A program made the position numbers and the translations under genes. A stretch of 42,636 nt of DNA. Source: Desulfarculales bacterium. GTDB lineage: Bacteria > Desulfobacterota > Desulfarculia > Desulfarculales > Desulfarculaceae. The notes below the pieces were generated by a model. That model was given only the letters and a program-made list of their open reading frames with translations, searched no databases and had not been told where the DNA came from. The stretch's first letter is position 1, and the number at the start of each line of letters is the position of its first letter. Positions 24,313 to 32,860 of the stretch are shown piece by piece. The stretch is taken from contig JAIRYI010000014.1 in NCBI GenBank assembly GCA_031267815.1, positions 1 through 42,636 of the forward strand, read 5' to 3'.

Positions 24313-25209
24313 ATGGCTATGAAAATAAAATGGCTGTGGCCTCACCTGCTGTTCGCGGGTTTTCTGCTGGTTTGTCTGTTGCCGGACAAGATAAAAGGGG
24401 ACAGTTGCACCTTGTACGCTGTCGTTCTGGCCTCGGCGCTGGAGATTATCGCCATCGTGTCGGGAAAACGGAGGGTACTGAGGGATTTGATGTTCTTCAT
24501 GCTCGCCCTCCTCATCATATGGACCCTGGCGACTTCGAAATTCAACCTGTTGCTGGAATTTCTTTTCGCGCCGCCCGGCAGGGTGCTGAGGCAGTTTATC
24601 CTGGATTACCAGGAATTGATTCGCCATATTGTCAGTTCCCTGGGCCTGATATTGAACGGCTGCGCGCTGGGCCTGATCGCGGCGATTCCGCTGGGGCTTT
24701 TCATCGGCTACAGCGCCAGAGTGGGCAAGACGGCGATGCTGATATCCAAATTTTTGTCGTCCATACCGCCCATCGTGTACATACCCTATGGAGTCGCCTT
24801 GCTGCCCACTTTCAGGAGCGTCAGCGTCATGGTCATTTTTTTGGCGACATTCTGGCCGGTGCTGTCCGGAACTGTCGCCGGAGTCATGTATACCGAAAAA
24901 AAATATCTGGAGGTGGCCAAAAATCTGGGCTGCGGCAAGTTCCGGACCTTGGCCCGGGTCGTATTGCCCAGCGCCTTGCCCCAGATATTTACAGGCTGCA
25001 ACCAGGGGCTCTCGGTATCGTTCATTTTGCTGACTTCGGCGGAAATGATCGGCGCCAGAAACGGCATGGGCTTTTATGTAAATTATTTCTCGGATTTGGG
25101 CGACTATACCCGGACCATGACCGGCGTTTTTTTGATCGGAATTGTGATTAGCATAGTATACCTGGCAGTCGGCAGACTGCAGCGGTATATGCTTAAGTGG
25201 CAGATATAA
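24313..25209 (+). CDS. ABC transporter permease (SsuC/TauC-like)
   Basis: A 298-residue inner-membrane subunit with six to seven hydrophobic segments. The transporter motif that docks on the ATPase is at YLEVAKNLGCGKFRTLARVV, followed by LPSALPQIFTGC, the EAA-loop layout of this family. I start at the ATG at 24313 (MAMKIKW), because the in-frame ATG at 24256 lies within the hairpin repeat; AAGGG stands upstream. Together with the two preceding genes it makes a complete importer. The ligase gene follows after 28 bases. Confidence 0.88.
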   Translation: MAMKIKWLWPHLLFAGFLLVCLLPDKIKGDSCTLYAVVLASALEIIAIVSGKRRVLRDLMFFMLALLIIWTLATSKFNLLLEFLFAPPGRVLRQFILDYQELIRHIVSSLGLILNGCALGLIAAIPLGLFIGYSARVGKTAMLISKFLSSIPPIVYIPYGVALLPTFRSVSVMVIFLATFWPVLSGTVAGVMYTEKKYLEVAKNLGCGKFRTLARVVLPSALPQIFTGCNQGLSVSFILLTSAEMIGARNGMGFYVNYFSDLGDYTRTMTGVFLIGIVISIVYLAVGRLQRYMLKWQI

Positions 25210-25237
25210 TACAGAATATATTGATAATGGGGAGGAT

Positions 25238-26566
25238 ATGAAAATGCCGGAAGGTAAATACTGGGCGCCTGAAATCGAAACTCTCCCGCGTAAGGAGCTG
25301 GAAGCGCTGCAGCTTGAGTCATTGCGGGAAGAGATTGCCCACGCTTACGCCAACAGCCCTTACTATAAGAGGTCCTTCGAGGCCGCCGGCTTGCAACCGG
25401 AGGCCATAAAATCGCTTGCGGATATCGCAAAGTTTCCGTTCATCGATAAAAAAACCCAGCGCGACACCCAGGGCGTCGGTTCGTTTCTCGGTGAACTGGC
25501 GGCGGTCCCGGAAAAAGACGTCGTTTTTGTGAGTACATCCAGCGGTTCTACGGGTATTCCGACCATGTCTCCGTTTACGAAACAGGATTTCGATGAATTT
25601 CAGGATGTGGAGAGCCGCTGGTTCTGGCAGGCGTCCATGCGCCCCAATGACAGGTATGTCCACGCCCTGAATTTTTCGCTCTATGTAGGCGGGCCGGACG
25701 TTATCGGCGCTCAGAATCTCGGCGCGCTTTGCATCTGGGGCGGAACCCTGCCCAGCGAAAGGCTGATTTTTATCCTGAAGGCATACCAGCCGACCTGTAT
25801 TTGGACAAGCCCCAGTTATGCCTGGTATCTGGGCGAGACCTGCGTTAAAAACGGAATTGACCCCAGGAAAGATCTGTCGATCAGCAAAATTTTTGTGGCG
25901 GGCGAGATGGGGGGAAGCATAAGCGCGACCCGGAAAGCCATAGAAGACCTGTGGGGCGCCGAGTTGTTCGATTTCTACGGCCTGTCGGATATTTTCGGGG
26001 CCTGCGCCGCGCAATGCGAAGTCCATGACGGCCTGCATATTGCCGAGGATCATATCCTCGTGGAGACAGTCGATCTGACCACCGGCGCAATCCTTGAGCC
26101 GGGCCGGCGGGGTGAACTGGTATACACAACGCTCAGAAAAAAAGCCCGTCCCATGATACGTTTCCGCACGGGCGACATAGGCTGGATCGACTACACGCCC
26201 TGCCCCTGCGGGCGCACCCACGGGCGGATACACGTGGACGGCCGAAAAGACGACATGTTTATCGTCAGCGCCGTCAACGTGTATCCGAGCGATATCGAGT
26301 ATGTCGTCCGGGCCCTGACGGAAGTTACCGGGGAATACCGGATACGCATCTATGAGCAGGATTTAACTTGCAAATACGAAGTGACCGTGGAAAACGCCGG
26401 CTCAAAGAGCGATGGGGAAGTCGCGGCAAGAGTGTCCAACGCCTTACGGGCCCGGGTTGGAGTCAAGCCGGCCCGGGTGATAGTCCTGCCGGACGGCGCA
26501 ATTGAACGCAGCACCCACAAAGCCAGGCGGGTTGTGGATGAAAGAACGCGGACAGTTGCCCAGTAA
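25238..26566 (+). CDS. PaaK-like acyl/aryl-CoA ligase
   Basis: A 442-residue AMP-forming ligase of the phenylacetate-CoA ligase family, activating a carboxylic acid with ATP and CoA. Motifs: LREEIAHAYANSPYYKRSF near the start, the P-loop STSSGSTGIPT, the adenylate-site motif FDFYGLSDIFGA, MIRFRTGDIGWID, the PCPCGRTHGRI segment and VDGRKDDMFIVSAVNVYPSD. The adenylation core ends near 345 and the small C-terminal domain follows. GGGGAGG lies just before the ATG. Close linkage to an importer and a reductase suggests that it activates the imported acid; the exact acid is unknown. Confidence 0.85.
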   Translation: MKMPEGKYWAPEIETLPRKELEALQLESLREEIAHAYANSPYYKRSFEAAGLQPEAIKSLADIAKFPFIDKKTQRDTQGVGSFLGELAAVPEKDVVFVSTSSGSTGIPTMSPFTKQDFDEFQDVESRWFWQASMRPNDRYVHALNFSLYVGGPDVIGAQNLGALCIWGGTLPSERLIFILKAYQPTCIWTSPSYAWYLGETCVKNGIDPRKDLSISKIFVAGEMGGSISATRKAIEDLWGAELFDFYGLSDIFGACAAQCEVHDGLHIAEDHILVETVDLTTGAILEPGRRGELVYTTLRKKARPMIRFRTGDIGWIDYTPCPCGRTHGRIHVDGRKDDMFIVSAVNVYPSDIEYVVRALTEVTGEYRIRIYEQDLTCKYEVTVENAGSKSDGEVAARVSNALRARVGVKPARVIVLPDGAIERSTHKARRVVDERTRTVAQ

Positions 26567-26580
26567 TAAATAATTCATCA

Positions 26581-28530
26581 ATGAAAACAGAGACATCAAT
26601 GAAAACAGAGAAAAAGAAGACCCTTCTGCGTCCGGGCCTCCATACCGGCGCCGCCAACGCATTCAGCGGACCGCTGACCGCGGAAATAAATGTAACTGAA
26701 TCTGCAATAACCGCCATTACCGTCACCGAGGAAAGAGAAACCCTGGGCATCGGATCCGCGCTTACCGGAGAAGGATATGAAGGCGATACCCCCCTTGCGG
26801 TTATTCCCTCACGAATCATTGCCGCGCAATCTGTTTCCGTCCCCAAAGTCCCAGGAGCGGCGGTCACCTCATCCGCGCTCATAAGGGCGGTGAAAAAGGC
26901 GTTGCTGGCCGCGGGCGCCGATATTGATGAATGGACGGTAAAACCTGAGACCAAACCGCCCCAAACTTTAGTCGCCTTTGCCGATGTGGTTATAATAGGC
27001 GCGGGCGGGGCGGGCCTGATTGCCGCCATAGCCGCGGCCCAAAATGGTGCGGAATCTGTCCTGCTGCTTGAAAAAAACGGCGCCGCGGGCGGGGATCTGT
27101 TAATTGGCGGGGGAATATACAACTGCCCGGATGCTTATTTGCAGTCAAAAATCCGGATGACGCAGGCCAAAAGCATGATAATCGAGTCTGTTCTCAGCAA
27201 AAAACCGGTTTCCGAATTACACCGCCGCCTGCAGGACAAAGTTAAAGGGGAATGGGAAGAATTTAAAAAATCCGATAATAACTCGCTGTTTGACACCCCA
27301 AGCTGGTACGCGCTACAGACGTTTGACGGAGGAGACGAAATCGGCAACCTGGAACTGATTCAAATTATGTGTGACAATTCTGAGCCGGCATACCGCTGGA
27401 TCAATTCCCTGGGAAGCGAATTTAATGATTACGTCACCCAAGGCGCCGGTTCTTTGTGGGAACGGACCCATTCATCCAGCAAAATACTGGGAACCGGCTT
27501 TATAAGCGCATATGTGAACAGCATTGCCCGGGAAAAACGAATAAAAATGGTTGTCAACACAAAGGCCAATGAACTGTTGATCAATGAAAACGGTGAGGTA
27601 AAGGGAGTTCGGGCCACAGATCCCGATGGAAACGAAAAATTGTATTATTCCCAAAGAGGCGTGATTCTCGCCACCGGCGGGTTCGCCGCAAATCCCCAAA
27701 TGGTGTCTGAATATAATACTTCCGACAAATGGAAAGGGGTTGACTTGAGCAAGGTAAAAACGAGCAACCGATCTTCGTGTTCGCAGGGCGATGGAATCAA
27801 GATGGCGCTTCGCGCGGGCGCGGCCTTGACCCAAATGGAACATATCCAATTGATATATTTGGGCAACACCCGGTCGGGAGCGGTCAGCATGTATCCTCCC
27901 CGGTGTGTTAGCGGAACAGATCAGATCATGTTCATCAATAAAGACGGGCAAAGATTCGTTGCCGAAGACGGCAGAAGGGACGAAATCTGCCTGGCCGTTC
28001 TTTCCCAGCCGGACGGGTTTTTTTATGTGTTTGAATCAGGCGACGGCCATGCGCCCGATTTGGACAAGGACCTGACCGCAGACCGACATCCGCTTCGCGT
28101 TGCTGAAAAACTGGGTTATATTTTCACCGGGCAAACTTTGGATGAACTGGCGGAGAAAATTAATGTGGACAAAACCGTCTTAAAAAATACGGTACAGGAG
28201 TTTAACCGCGCCGCGGAAACAGGAAAAGACGCTTGGGGGCGGAAATTGTTTACGACAAAGTTCAGCCAGGGGCCTTATATCGCCACTCCCCGGAGCGCGG
28301 TTTTACACCATACCATGGGCGGCCTGGTAATTGACGCCTCATGCCGGGTTATTTCCGCCCAAGGGGAGATCATAAAAGGGCTGTATGCCGCGGGAGAAGT
28401 AACCGGGGCCATTCACGGGGCCAACCGTCTGGGAGGAAACGCGGTGGTGGATACCGTGGTGTTCGGAAAAATTGCGGGAGCGGCCATAGCCGCCGATTCT
28501 TCAGCGGACGGCGTCAGCGGGTGGGACTGA
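26581..28530 (+). CDS. Fumarate/urocanate-reductase-like flavoprotein with degenerate FMN domain
   Basis: A 649-residue protein with an N-terminal FMN-binding-type domain (about 20-112) and an FAD-binding reductase domain (about 135-645, GAGGAGLIAAIAAAQNG). It has no heme motif and no signal peptide. In family members the FMN is attached to the Thr of SGAT; here the site reads PGAAVTS, with Ala94 in place of that Thr. Reductase residues are kept: RFVAEDGRRDEI (catalytic Arg), HHTMGGL (His) and GANRLGGNAV (Arg). The usual IHPT histidine region reads IQLIY. It probably reduces the double bond of an organic acid or related compound. It follows the ligase after 14 bases. Confidence 0.85.
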   Translation: MKTETSMKTEKKKTLLRPGLHTGAANAFSGPLTAEINVTESAITAITVTEERETLGIGSALTGEGYEGDTPLAVIPSRIIAAQSVSVPKVPGAAVTSSALIRAVKKALLAAGADIDEWTVKPETKPPQTLVAFADVVIIGAGGAGLIAAIAAAQNGAESVLLLEKNGAAGGDLLIGGGIYNCPDAYLQSKIRMTQAKSMIIESVLSKKPVSELHRRLQDKVKGEWEEFKKSDNNSLFDTPSWYALQTFDGGDEIGNLELIQIMCDNSEPAYRWINSLGSEFNDYVTQGAGSLWERTHSSSKILGTGFISAYVNSIAREKRIKMVVNTKANELLINENGEVKGVRATDPDGNEKLYYSQRGVILATGGFAANPQMVSEYNTSDKWKGVDLSKVKTSNRSSCSQGDGIKMALRAGAALTQMEHIQLIYLGNTRSGAVSMYPPRCVSGTDQIMFINKDGQRFVAEDGRRDEICLAVLSQPDGFFYVFESGDGHAPDLDKDLTADRHPLRVAEKLGYIFTGQTLDELAEKINVDKTVLKNTVQEFNRAAETGKDAWGRKLFTTKFSQGPYIATPRSAVLHHTMGGLVIDASCRVISAQGEIIKGLYAAGEVTGAIHGANRLGGNAVVDTVVFGKIAGAAIAADSSADGVSGWD

Positions 28531-28693
28531 AGCCAGGCTCCAATTTATTGGCGTGATGACATTGGGGGCAGTAGGCCACTCCCAAAAGGCTGCTCATGAA
28601 TACATGTTTGCAGCGCTCGCATACTATTTCCCGTTGCCGGGGCGGTTTTATGTCGGTTATGATCAGATTTCTGCGCTGCTGCTGGGAAGTCAT
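28514..28693 (-). CDS. 59-residue zinc-ribbon protein
   Basis: A short gene with two CxxC pairs 15 residues apart (VCERCKH ... YCPQCHHANK), the pattern of a zinc ribbon. The ATG at 28693 has AGAGGGG just upstream. It ends inside the last codons of the flavoprotein on the other strand (17-bp overlap). Nothing in the sequence gives a function; such proteins often bind DNA, RNA or a partner protein. Because it converges on the reductase gene, transcripts of the two would overlap. Confidence 0.6.
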   Translation of the reverse strand: MTSQQQRRNLIITDIKPPRQREIVCERCKHVFMSSLLGVAYCPQCHHANKLEPGFSPTR

Positions 28694-28744
28694 ATCCCCT
28701 CTTGAAAGTTGGTTGGTTTTTAAAATATTTTAACAGAACCTGTT

Positions 28745-28760
28745 GCATATTTAAATATGC
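28745..28760. repeat. Perfect 16-bp palindrome GCATATTTAAATATGC
   Basis: Lies between the zinc-ribbon gene and the BASS-like transporter gene. On the minus strand it is followed by AACAGG, matching the context of the palindromes at 19303 and 36241. It may be an operator for the zinc-ribbon gene or a member of the AT-palindrome repeat group. Confidence 0.5.
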
Positions 28761-28798
28761 GGGCGGCCAGCCTGCCGCCCGGAATTATCCAAACGCGG

Positions 28799-29716
28799 TC
28801 AAACCGCGGCCAGAGGTAATTTTTTATCCGCCCACAGCCGCAAAAACGGCATTGGCAAAAAACTGGGCAGCATGAAGCCCATGGCCAGAACGGTGGCGTC
28901 CTGGCCCAGAAAATGGCTTGCCGTGGCCGCGGCCAGGCCGAAGTTGCCAAGGCCCAGAACCAATACCCCGGTGGTGGCGGGCAGGCGCAAAAAGAAGCAC
29001 AGGCTGAAAGCCACCCCGGAGGCGGCCAGCACTGCCCCGGAGGCCAGCAGAAATAAAAACAGGCTGTGGCAGAAATCCTGCAGCACGGCCCCGGCATAAG
29101 GGGCAATCAGGCTGCTGGCGGTAAAAAATACCATAAACCGGCCGATATAAGGCGCCGGCCGGGCAATGACTCCAAGCGCCCGGGGGGTGAAACGGCGCAT
29201 GAGCAGCACCAGAAGAGAAGGACTCAGCACCGCCAGCGCCAGCATCAGAAACATATTGAACAGATTGAAAGCCACCTCCGCGCCCAGGCAGAGTTTGAGC
29301 AGAAAAGGCAAAGTAAAAGGCATGATCAGGGAAGTGAGCAGAACCACTTGCATTACTCTTACCACATTGCCCCCCAAAAACCCGGCCAGCATGGGCGCCA
29401 TGACCGCGGTGGCCACGCCGCCTGCCATAATCATGCCCGCCGCCTGCTCCGGGGCCAGGGCCGCGGTCAGGGCCCAGAGAAAAAGCGGCATGACCATGAC
29501 CTTGATTCCGCTCCACATGATCACCTCGCCCGCCTGAGACGGGCTTAAACGCAACAGAGCCTTAAGCCGCACCGGCAGAAAACTTATGAACTGGCCTATG
29601 GCCACAATGACAATGGCATAAGGAGAAACAGGGAGAAAAACTTCCGGCGCCAGCACCCCCGCGCCAAGCCCCAGCAGCGCGCACAGGATCATAAGGATGT
29701 CCAGAAAGTAGGACAA
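28799..29716 (-). CDS. BASS-like (bile acid:sodium symporter-type) membrane transporter
   Basis: A 305-residue membrane protein with about nine or ten hydrophobic helices. The middle of the first half, MIMAGGVATAVMAPMLAGFL, and its counterpart VLGLGNFGLAAATASHFLGQ form the paired glycine-rich crossover regions typical of the bile acid:sodium symporter fold. The family imports or exports organic acids. The start codon appears to be TTG at 29716, five bases after the thioesterase stop; an ATG at 29692 is a possible alternative. Family assignment is by overall pattern. Confidence 0.6.
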   Translation of the reverse strand: MSYFLDILMILCALLGLGAGVLAPEVFLPVSPYAIVIVAIGQFISFLPVRLKALLRLSPSQAGEVIMWSGIKVMVMPLFLWALTAALAPEQAAGMIMAGGVATAVMAPMLAGFLGGNVVRVMQVVLLTSLIMPFTLPFLLKLCLGAEVAFNLFNMFLMLALAVLSPSLLVLLMRRFTPRALGVIARPAPYIGRFMVFFTASSLIAPYAGAVLQDFCHSLFLFLLASGAVLAASGVAFSLCFFLRLPATTGVLVLGLGNFGLAAATASHFLGQDATVLAMGFMLPSFLPMPFLRLWADKKLPLAAV

Positions 29717-29721
29717 GCTGT

Positions 29722-30114
29722 TCAGCCCACAAAATGATAGGCCATGGTCTGCCCGCTGGCTATCAAGACCCCGTTTTCATCGCTGACCTTGACGTCCCAT
29801 ATGCTTAAGCGGCGTTTGATGCTGACCGGCCGGGCAACGGCATAGAGTTTGTTGTCTGCCGCGCCGGTGTTGAGAAAGTCCACCTTGCCCTGACATAAAA
29901 TGGCTTTGTAGTCAAAGGCGTTGCAGGCAATGGCCGAAGCCTGGTCCACCAGGGCGTAAATAATGGTGCCATGCACCACCCCCAGGGCATTCAAATGGCG
30001 GGGTTCAGGGACAAGCTCCACCACCGCGCCTTCGCTGTCCAGTTTTTTTAATTTTATCCCTAACATACGGGCCACAGGATCATTACTTACCTTTTCCAGG
30101 GCATAATTGGACAT
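29722..30114 (-). CDS. PaaI-type hotdog-fold thioesterase
   Basis: A 130-residue hotdog protein that should hydrolyse an acyl-CoA thioester. The family motif HLNALGVVHGTIIYALVDQA carries the conserved V-H-G and the acidic Asp at the start of the long helix; LCQGKVDFLNTG and SIWDVKVSDENGVLIASGQT follow. AAGGAGG precedes the ATG by eight bases. It is immediately upstream of the BASS-like transporter. With the PaaK-like ligase only 3 kb away, the two could act at opposite ends of one CoA-dependent route, though they are on opposite strands. Confidence 0.85.
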   Translation of the reverse strand: MSNYALEKVSNDPVARMLGIKLKKLDSEGAVVELVPEPRHLNALGVVHGTIIYALVDQASAIACNAFDYKAILCQGKVDFLNTGAADNKLYAVARPVSIKRRLSIWDVKVSDENGVLIASGQTMAYHFVG

Positions 30115-30270
30115 TTTCTTCGCCTCCTTAATAAAAAAATTCAGGCCGCCTCGGCTGGCTTCAAGTGCGGGTGTTACAAATCTTTAACATGCTTTCCAAG
30201 CTACCGGCTCGCCCTGGCCCATCTTCGCCAGCACATTGAAGCTAATGCCCGCCGTTTTTTTCAGCGCCGA

Positions 30271-31251
30271 TTATTGCGGCGCGGGAAAAAAGGCGGCGAA
30301 TTCGGTGGCGGCGCGGGTAAAGCTGTCCTTGCTCTCCGCCGCCTCCAGCCATTGCTTCCCTTTGCCGGCGTGGGGCGCCAATTTAAGCCCCAGCAAGGTC
30401 AAAGCCCGGCAAAAGGGAGCGCGCGGGTCTAAATCCAGGGCCGGGGTTCCGCTGCGGGCGGATTCCCGCACAACTTCATCTTCAGGCAGAAAAGCCATGA
30501 TTTCCACGTTCAGGCCCAGATCCTCATCCGCCCAGGCCTGCACCTGGCGGGCCTGAATAAATTCATCAATCGACCGCAGCCGGTTCAGCACCAATTTGGG
30601 CCGGATCCCGGCCAGGAGCGCGCGCGCCTGTTTTTCCGTATCCCCATCCAGGCTGGCCAGCAGGCTCAACATAGCCTGGCTGCCCGGCCCCCGGCTCCGT
30701 TCCCGGAAAAGGGCCAGAGCCGCGGCCAGCCCGCGGCTCTCCCGGCTTAAAGGGGTGAGAAGGCGGTAGACCATATTTTTATAGAAATTGAAGGCATTGA
30801 GTTCGGCGGCCTGTTCCGGGGTCATCACCAGCAGGGTAAAGGGAGTACTCAAAAAAAAATCAGTCACCGTCAGAGAACTGCCCGCCCCCAGATCCAGGAG
30901 GACGAAATCCTGGGACAGGCGGGATATATCCCGGAAAAGCTTGCGTTTGCGCTGAAATTTGGGATTGGCAGCATTGGGCAGGCAGGCGTCTCCGGGCACA
31001 AAATAAAGCCTGGGCTCGCGCACCGGCTTTATCAGGCCGGATAATTCATGCCCGCGCCCGGTCAGCAGCTCGCCCAGGCCGGGTTCCGAGTTGTCCAGGG
31101 CCAGCAGGTTATGCAAATCGGATCCGCCCAGATCCGCGTCAATGATAAGCGCGCTATGGCCCAGGCGGGCCATGACCATGCCCAGATTGGCGGTAATCAC
31201 GGTCTTGCCTATGCCGCCTTTACCTCCGCCCACACTCAACACCAACGGCAT
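30271..31251 (-). CDS. MinD/ParA-like P-loop ATPase
   Basis: A 326-residue ATPase with the deviant Walker A GGGKGGIGKT, switch region ALIIDADLGGSDLHNLLAL and Walker B-type VLLDLGAGSS. These fit the MinD/FlhG branch. Later parts, LLVMTPEQAAELNAFNFYKN and GIRPKLVLNRLRSIDE, also match that branch. The MinD membrane-targeting helix is not obvious at the C-terminus. The ATG at 31251 overlaps the TGA of the upstream propeller gene (TGATG), so the two proteins are made together. It may position or count a cell-surface structure; no direct evidence in the window says which. Confidence 0.8.
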   Translation of the reverse strand: MPLVLSVGGGKGGIGKTVITANLGMVMARLGHSALIIDADLGGSDLHNLLALDNSEPGLGELLTGRGHELSGLIKPVREPRLYFVPGDACLPNAANPKFQRKRKLFRDISRLSQDFVLLDLGAGSSLTVTDFFLSTPFTLLVMTPEQAAELNAFNFYKNMVYRLLTPLSRESRGLAAALALFRERSRGPGSQAMLSLLASLDGDTEKQARALLAGIRPKLVLNRLRSIDEFIQARQVQAWADEDLGLNVEIMAFLPEDEVVRESARSGTPALDLDPRAPFCRALTLLGLKLAPHAGKGKQWLEAAESKDSFTRAATEFAAFFPAPQ

Positions 31252-32837
31252 CAGCGTGTCCACCCGCGCCACAGTTCCAAAAGGGGCCGATACCAGGCCG
31301 CGCTGGCCTGGGCCCGCAAGGAAATGCAGTCGCAGCGCACCCGCACCCCGTCTTGCAGGGTGTAGAGGCGTAAATTGAGCCCGGTGGTCAGATGTTCCAG
31401 CTGAAAAGAAATAGTAAAAGTCATGTATTGCCCGTCTCCGGCCAGGTCGTCCCCGCTCAGCAGGCTCTCCAGCAGTATTTCCCGGCCGTTGGCTATGGCC
31501 AGGCGCAGGAGCGGCCCCGTTGCCGGCGCGGAAGCAAGGCCGGTTATTTTGAGGCGAAAATCCGCCTGATAACCGCCGGCGGGCAGGGTCTCCTCTTCCG
31601 TCACAAGCAGCAAACCGGCGGACGCGCCGGGAGCGCTTTCCAGGCTGAGCCATCCCGGCGAGTTGTGGTCAATGACCGTGATTGCGCGGGAAGTGGCGTA
31701 TTGCCTGGCGTCGTAAATGAAATCAATCTCCTGGTGAAGCGGCGCGCCCACCTGGGGCCGCCAGCTGGGATGGAGATCCGGAGCGCTGTGCTGGGTCAGG
31801 CGCAAAGGGCGGCCGTTAGTCTGCTGCAGCCAGACGTCATAGCGGCCGCTCTCTAAATCGCGCGTATATAAAGGCGCTTTGGCCCATACCAGCCCCGGCC
31901 CTCCCAGGGCGAAATCAGCCTGAATATTCCAGCCGTCCTCGCCGCTTAACTGTTGAATGCGGCCCTTATCCTCCCACATCCAGACGCCGGTGCCGGAATG
32001 GGATTCTTTCAGCATTTCCCTGATAAAGACAAGCGCTTTTGAATCCCTGCTCCAGCGGGCAAAGCTTCCATCGCCCAGGGCCGCGTAAATGCCGGTGCGG
32101 CCGTTTTGCGGGTCCAGGTCAAGCACAAAAAGCTGGCCCTGGCCCAGGCCGAACAAATTTTCATACAAATTAAATTCCGCCGCCAGACGGAGGCCGCTGG
32201 GAGACAGGCGCAGGCGGAACAGGCCGGGATGATGACGCAAAGCCGGCGGGAGGATTATGGGAACCGCCTCGCCGCCCAAAAGAGGGCGCAGGGAATAACC
32301 CTGATGCGGGTTATAGATCAGCATAAGTTCAGCGCCGCTCAGGCCGGCGAAACGTTCTTCCTGTCCCAGAGGGGACAAACAGCGCGGCCCGGCCATGTCC
32401 GGCTGGGCCACAAATATCTGCACCGGCCCGTTTTCGTCGCTGTGATAAATAAGACGGCGGCCGTTCTGAATAAATTCCGGGTCGGTATAATTGGCCGGGC
32501 CCAGGCTGAGGCGGCTTAAATTACTGCCGTCGGCGTTTACCCGGAACAGACGCCATTTGCCGTCGCGGCGCGAGGAGAACACCACTTCGCCCGCCACTTT
32601 ACCTTGGGCCTGTTCCAGATCGCGGTGTTCGGCCGGGGTGAGATATAGAGGCTGCCCATAGGCCCCAAGGGAAGCCGGGGTGATCAGGATGAGCGCGGCC
32701 AGCAGGCTCAACGCCAGGGCGGCCCGGAGCGGACGGACGGAGGGCCTCTTGAAGACAAAGGCGCGGACAGGATGGATTATCATCCTTAACCCGGCAATAT
32801 CACGCCGAAAAAATAAAAAAACACCGGGCATGAACAT
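31251..32837 (-). CDS. Exported PD40/WD40-like beta-propeller protein
   Basis: A protein of up to 528 residues with an N-terminal hydrophobic signal (LRAALALSLLAALILITPAS). After it come several TolB-type propeller repeats, seen as VVFSSRRDGKWRLFRVNADG, LIYHSDENGPVQIFVAQPD, FARWSRDSKALVFIRE and VWLQQTNGRPLRLTQHSAPD. The last 140 residues look like a separate beta-rich domain. An in-frame ATG at 32783 gives a more usual signal peptide; the ATG at 32837 has only a weak ribosome-binding site. It starts 24 bases after the RNase P RNA and is coupled to the MinD-like gene. It may bind a periplasmic partner; function not known. Confidence 0.72.
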   Translation of the reverse strand: MFMPGVFLFFRRDIAGLRMIIHPVRAFVFKRPSVRPLRAALALSLLAALILITPASLGAYGQPLYLTPAEHRDLEQAQGKVAGEVVFSSRRDGKWRLFRVNADGSNLSRLSLGPANYTDPEFIQNGRRLIYHSDENGPVQIFVAQPDMAGPRCLSPLGQEERFAGLSGAELMLIYNPHQGYSLRPLLGGEAVPIILPPALRHHPGLFRLRLSPSGLRLAAEFNLYENLFGLGQGQLFVLDLDPQNGRTGIYAALGDGSFARWSRDSKALVFIREMLKESHSGTGVWMWEDKGRIQQLSGEDGWNIQADFALGGPGLVWAKAPLYTRDLESGRYDVWLQQTNGRPLRLTQHSAPDLHPSWRPQVGAPLHQEIDFIYDARQYATSRAITVIDHNSPGWLSLESAPGASAGLLLVTEEETLPAGGYQADFRLKITGLASAPATGPLLRLAIANGREILLESLLSGDDLAGDGQYMTFTISFQLEHLTTGLNLRLYTLQDGVRVRCDCISLRAQASAAWYRPLLELWRGWTR

Positions 32838-32860
32838 GAATGAGATCTCATCAAAAATGT

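Noticed and set aside
30263-30285. Hairpin GCGCCG/CGGCGC at the end of the MinD-like gene as a terminator
   Set aside because: On the minus strand the stem is followed by A residues and not by a T-run, and it overlaps the stop codon.
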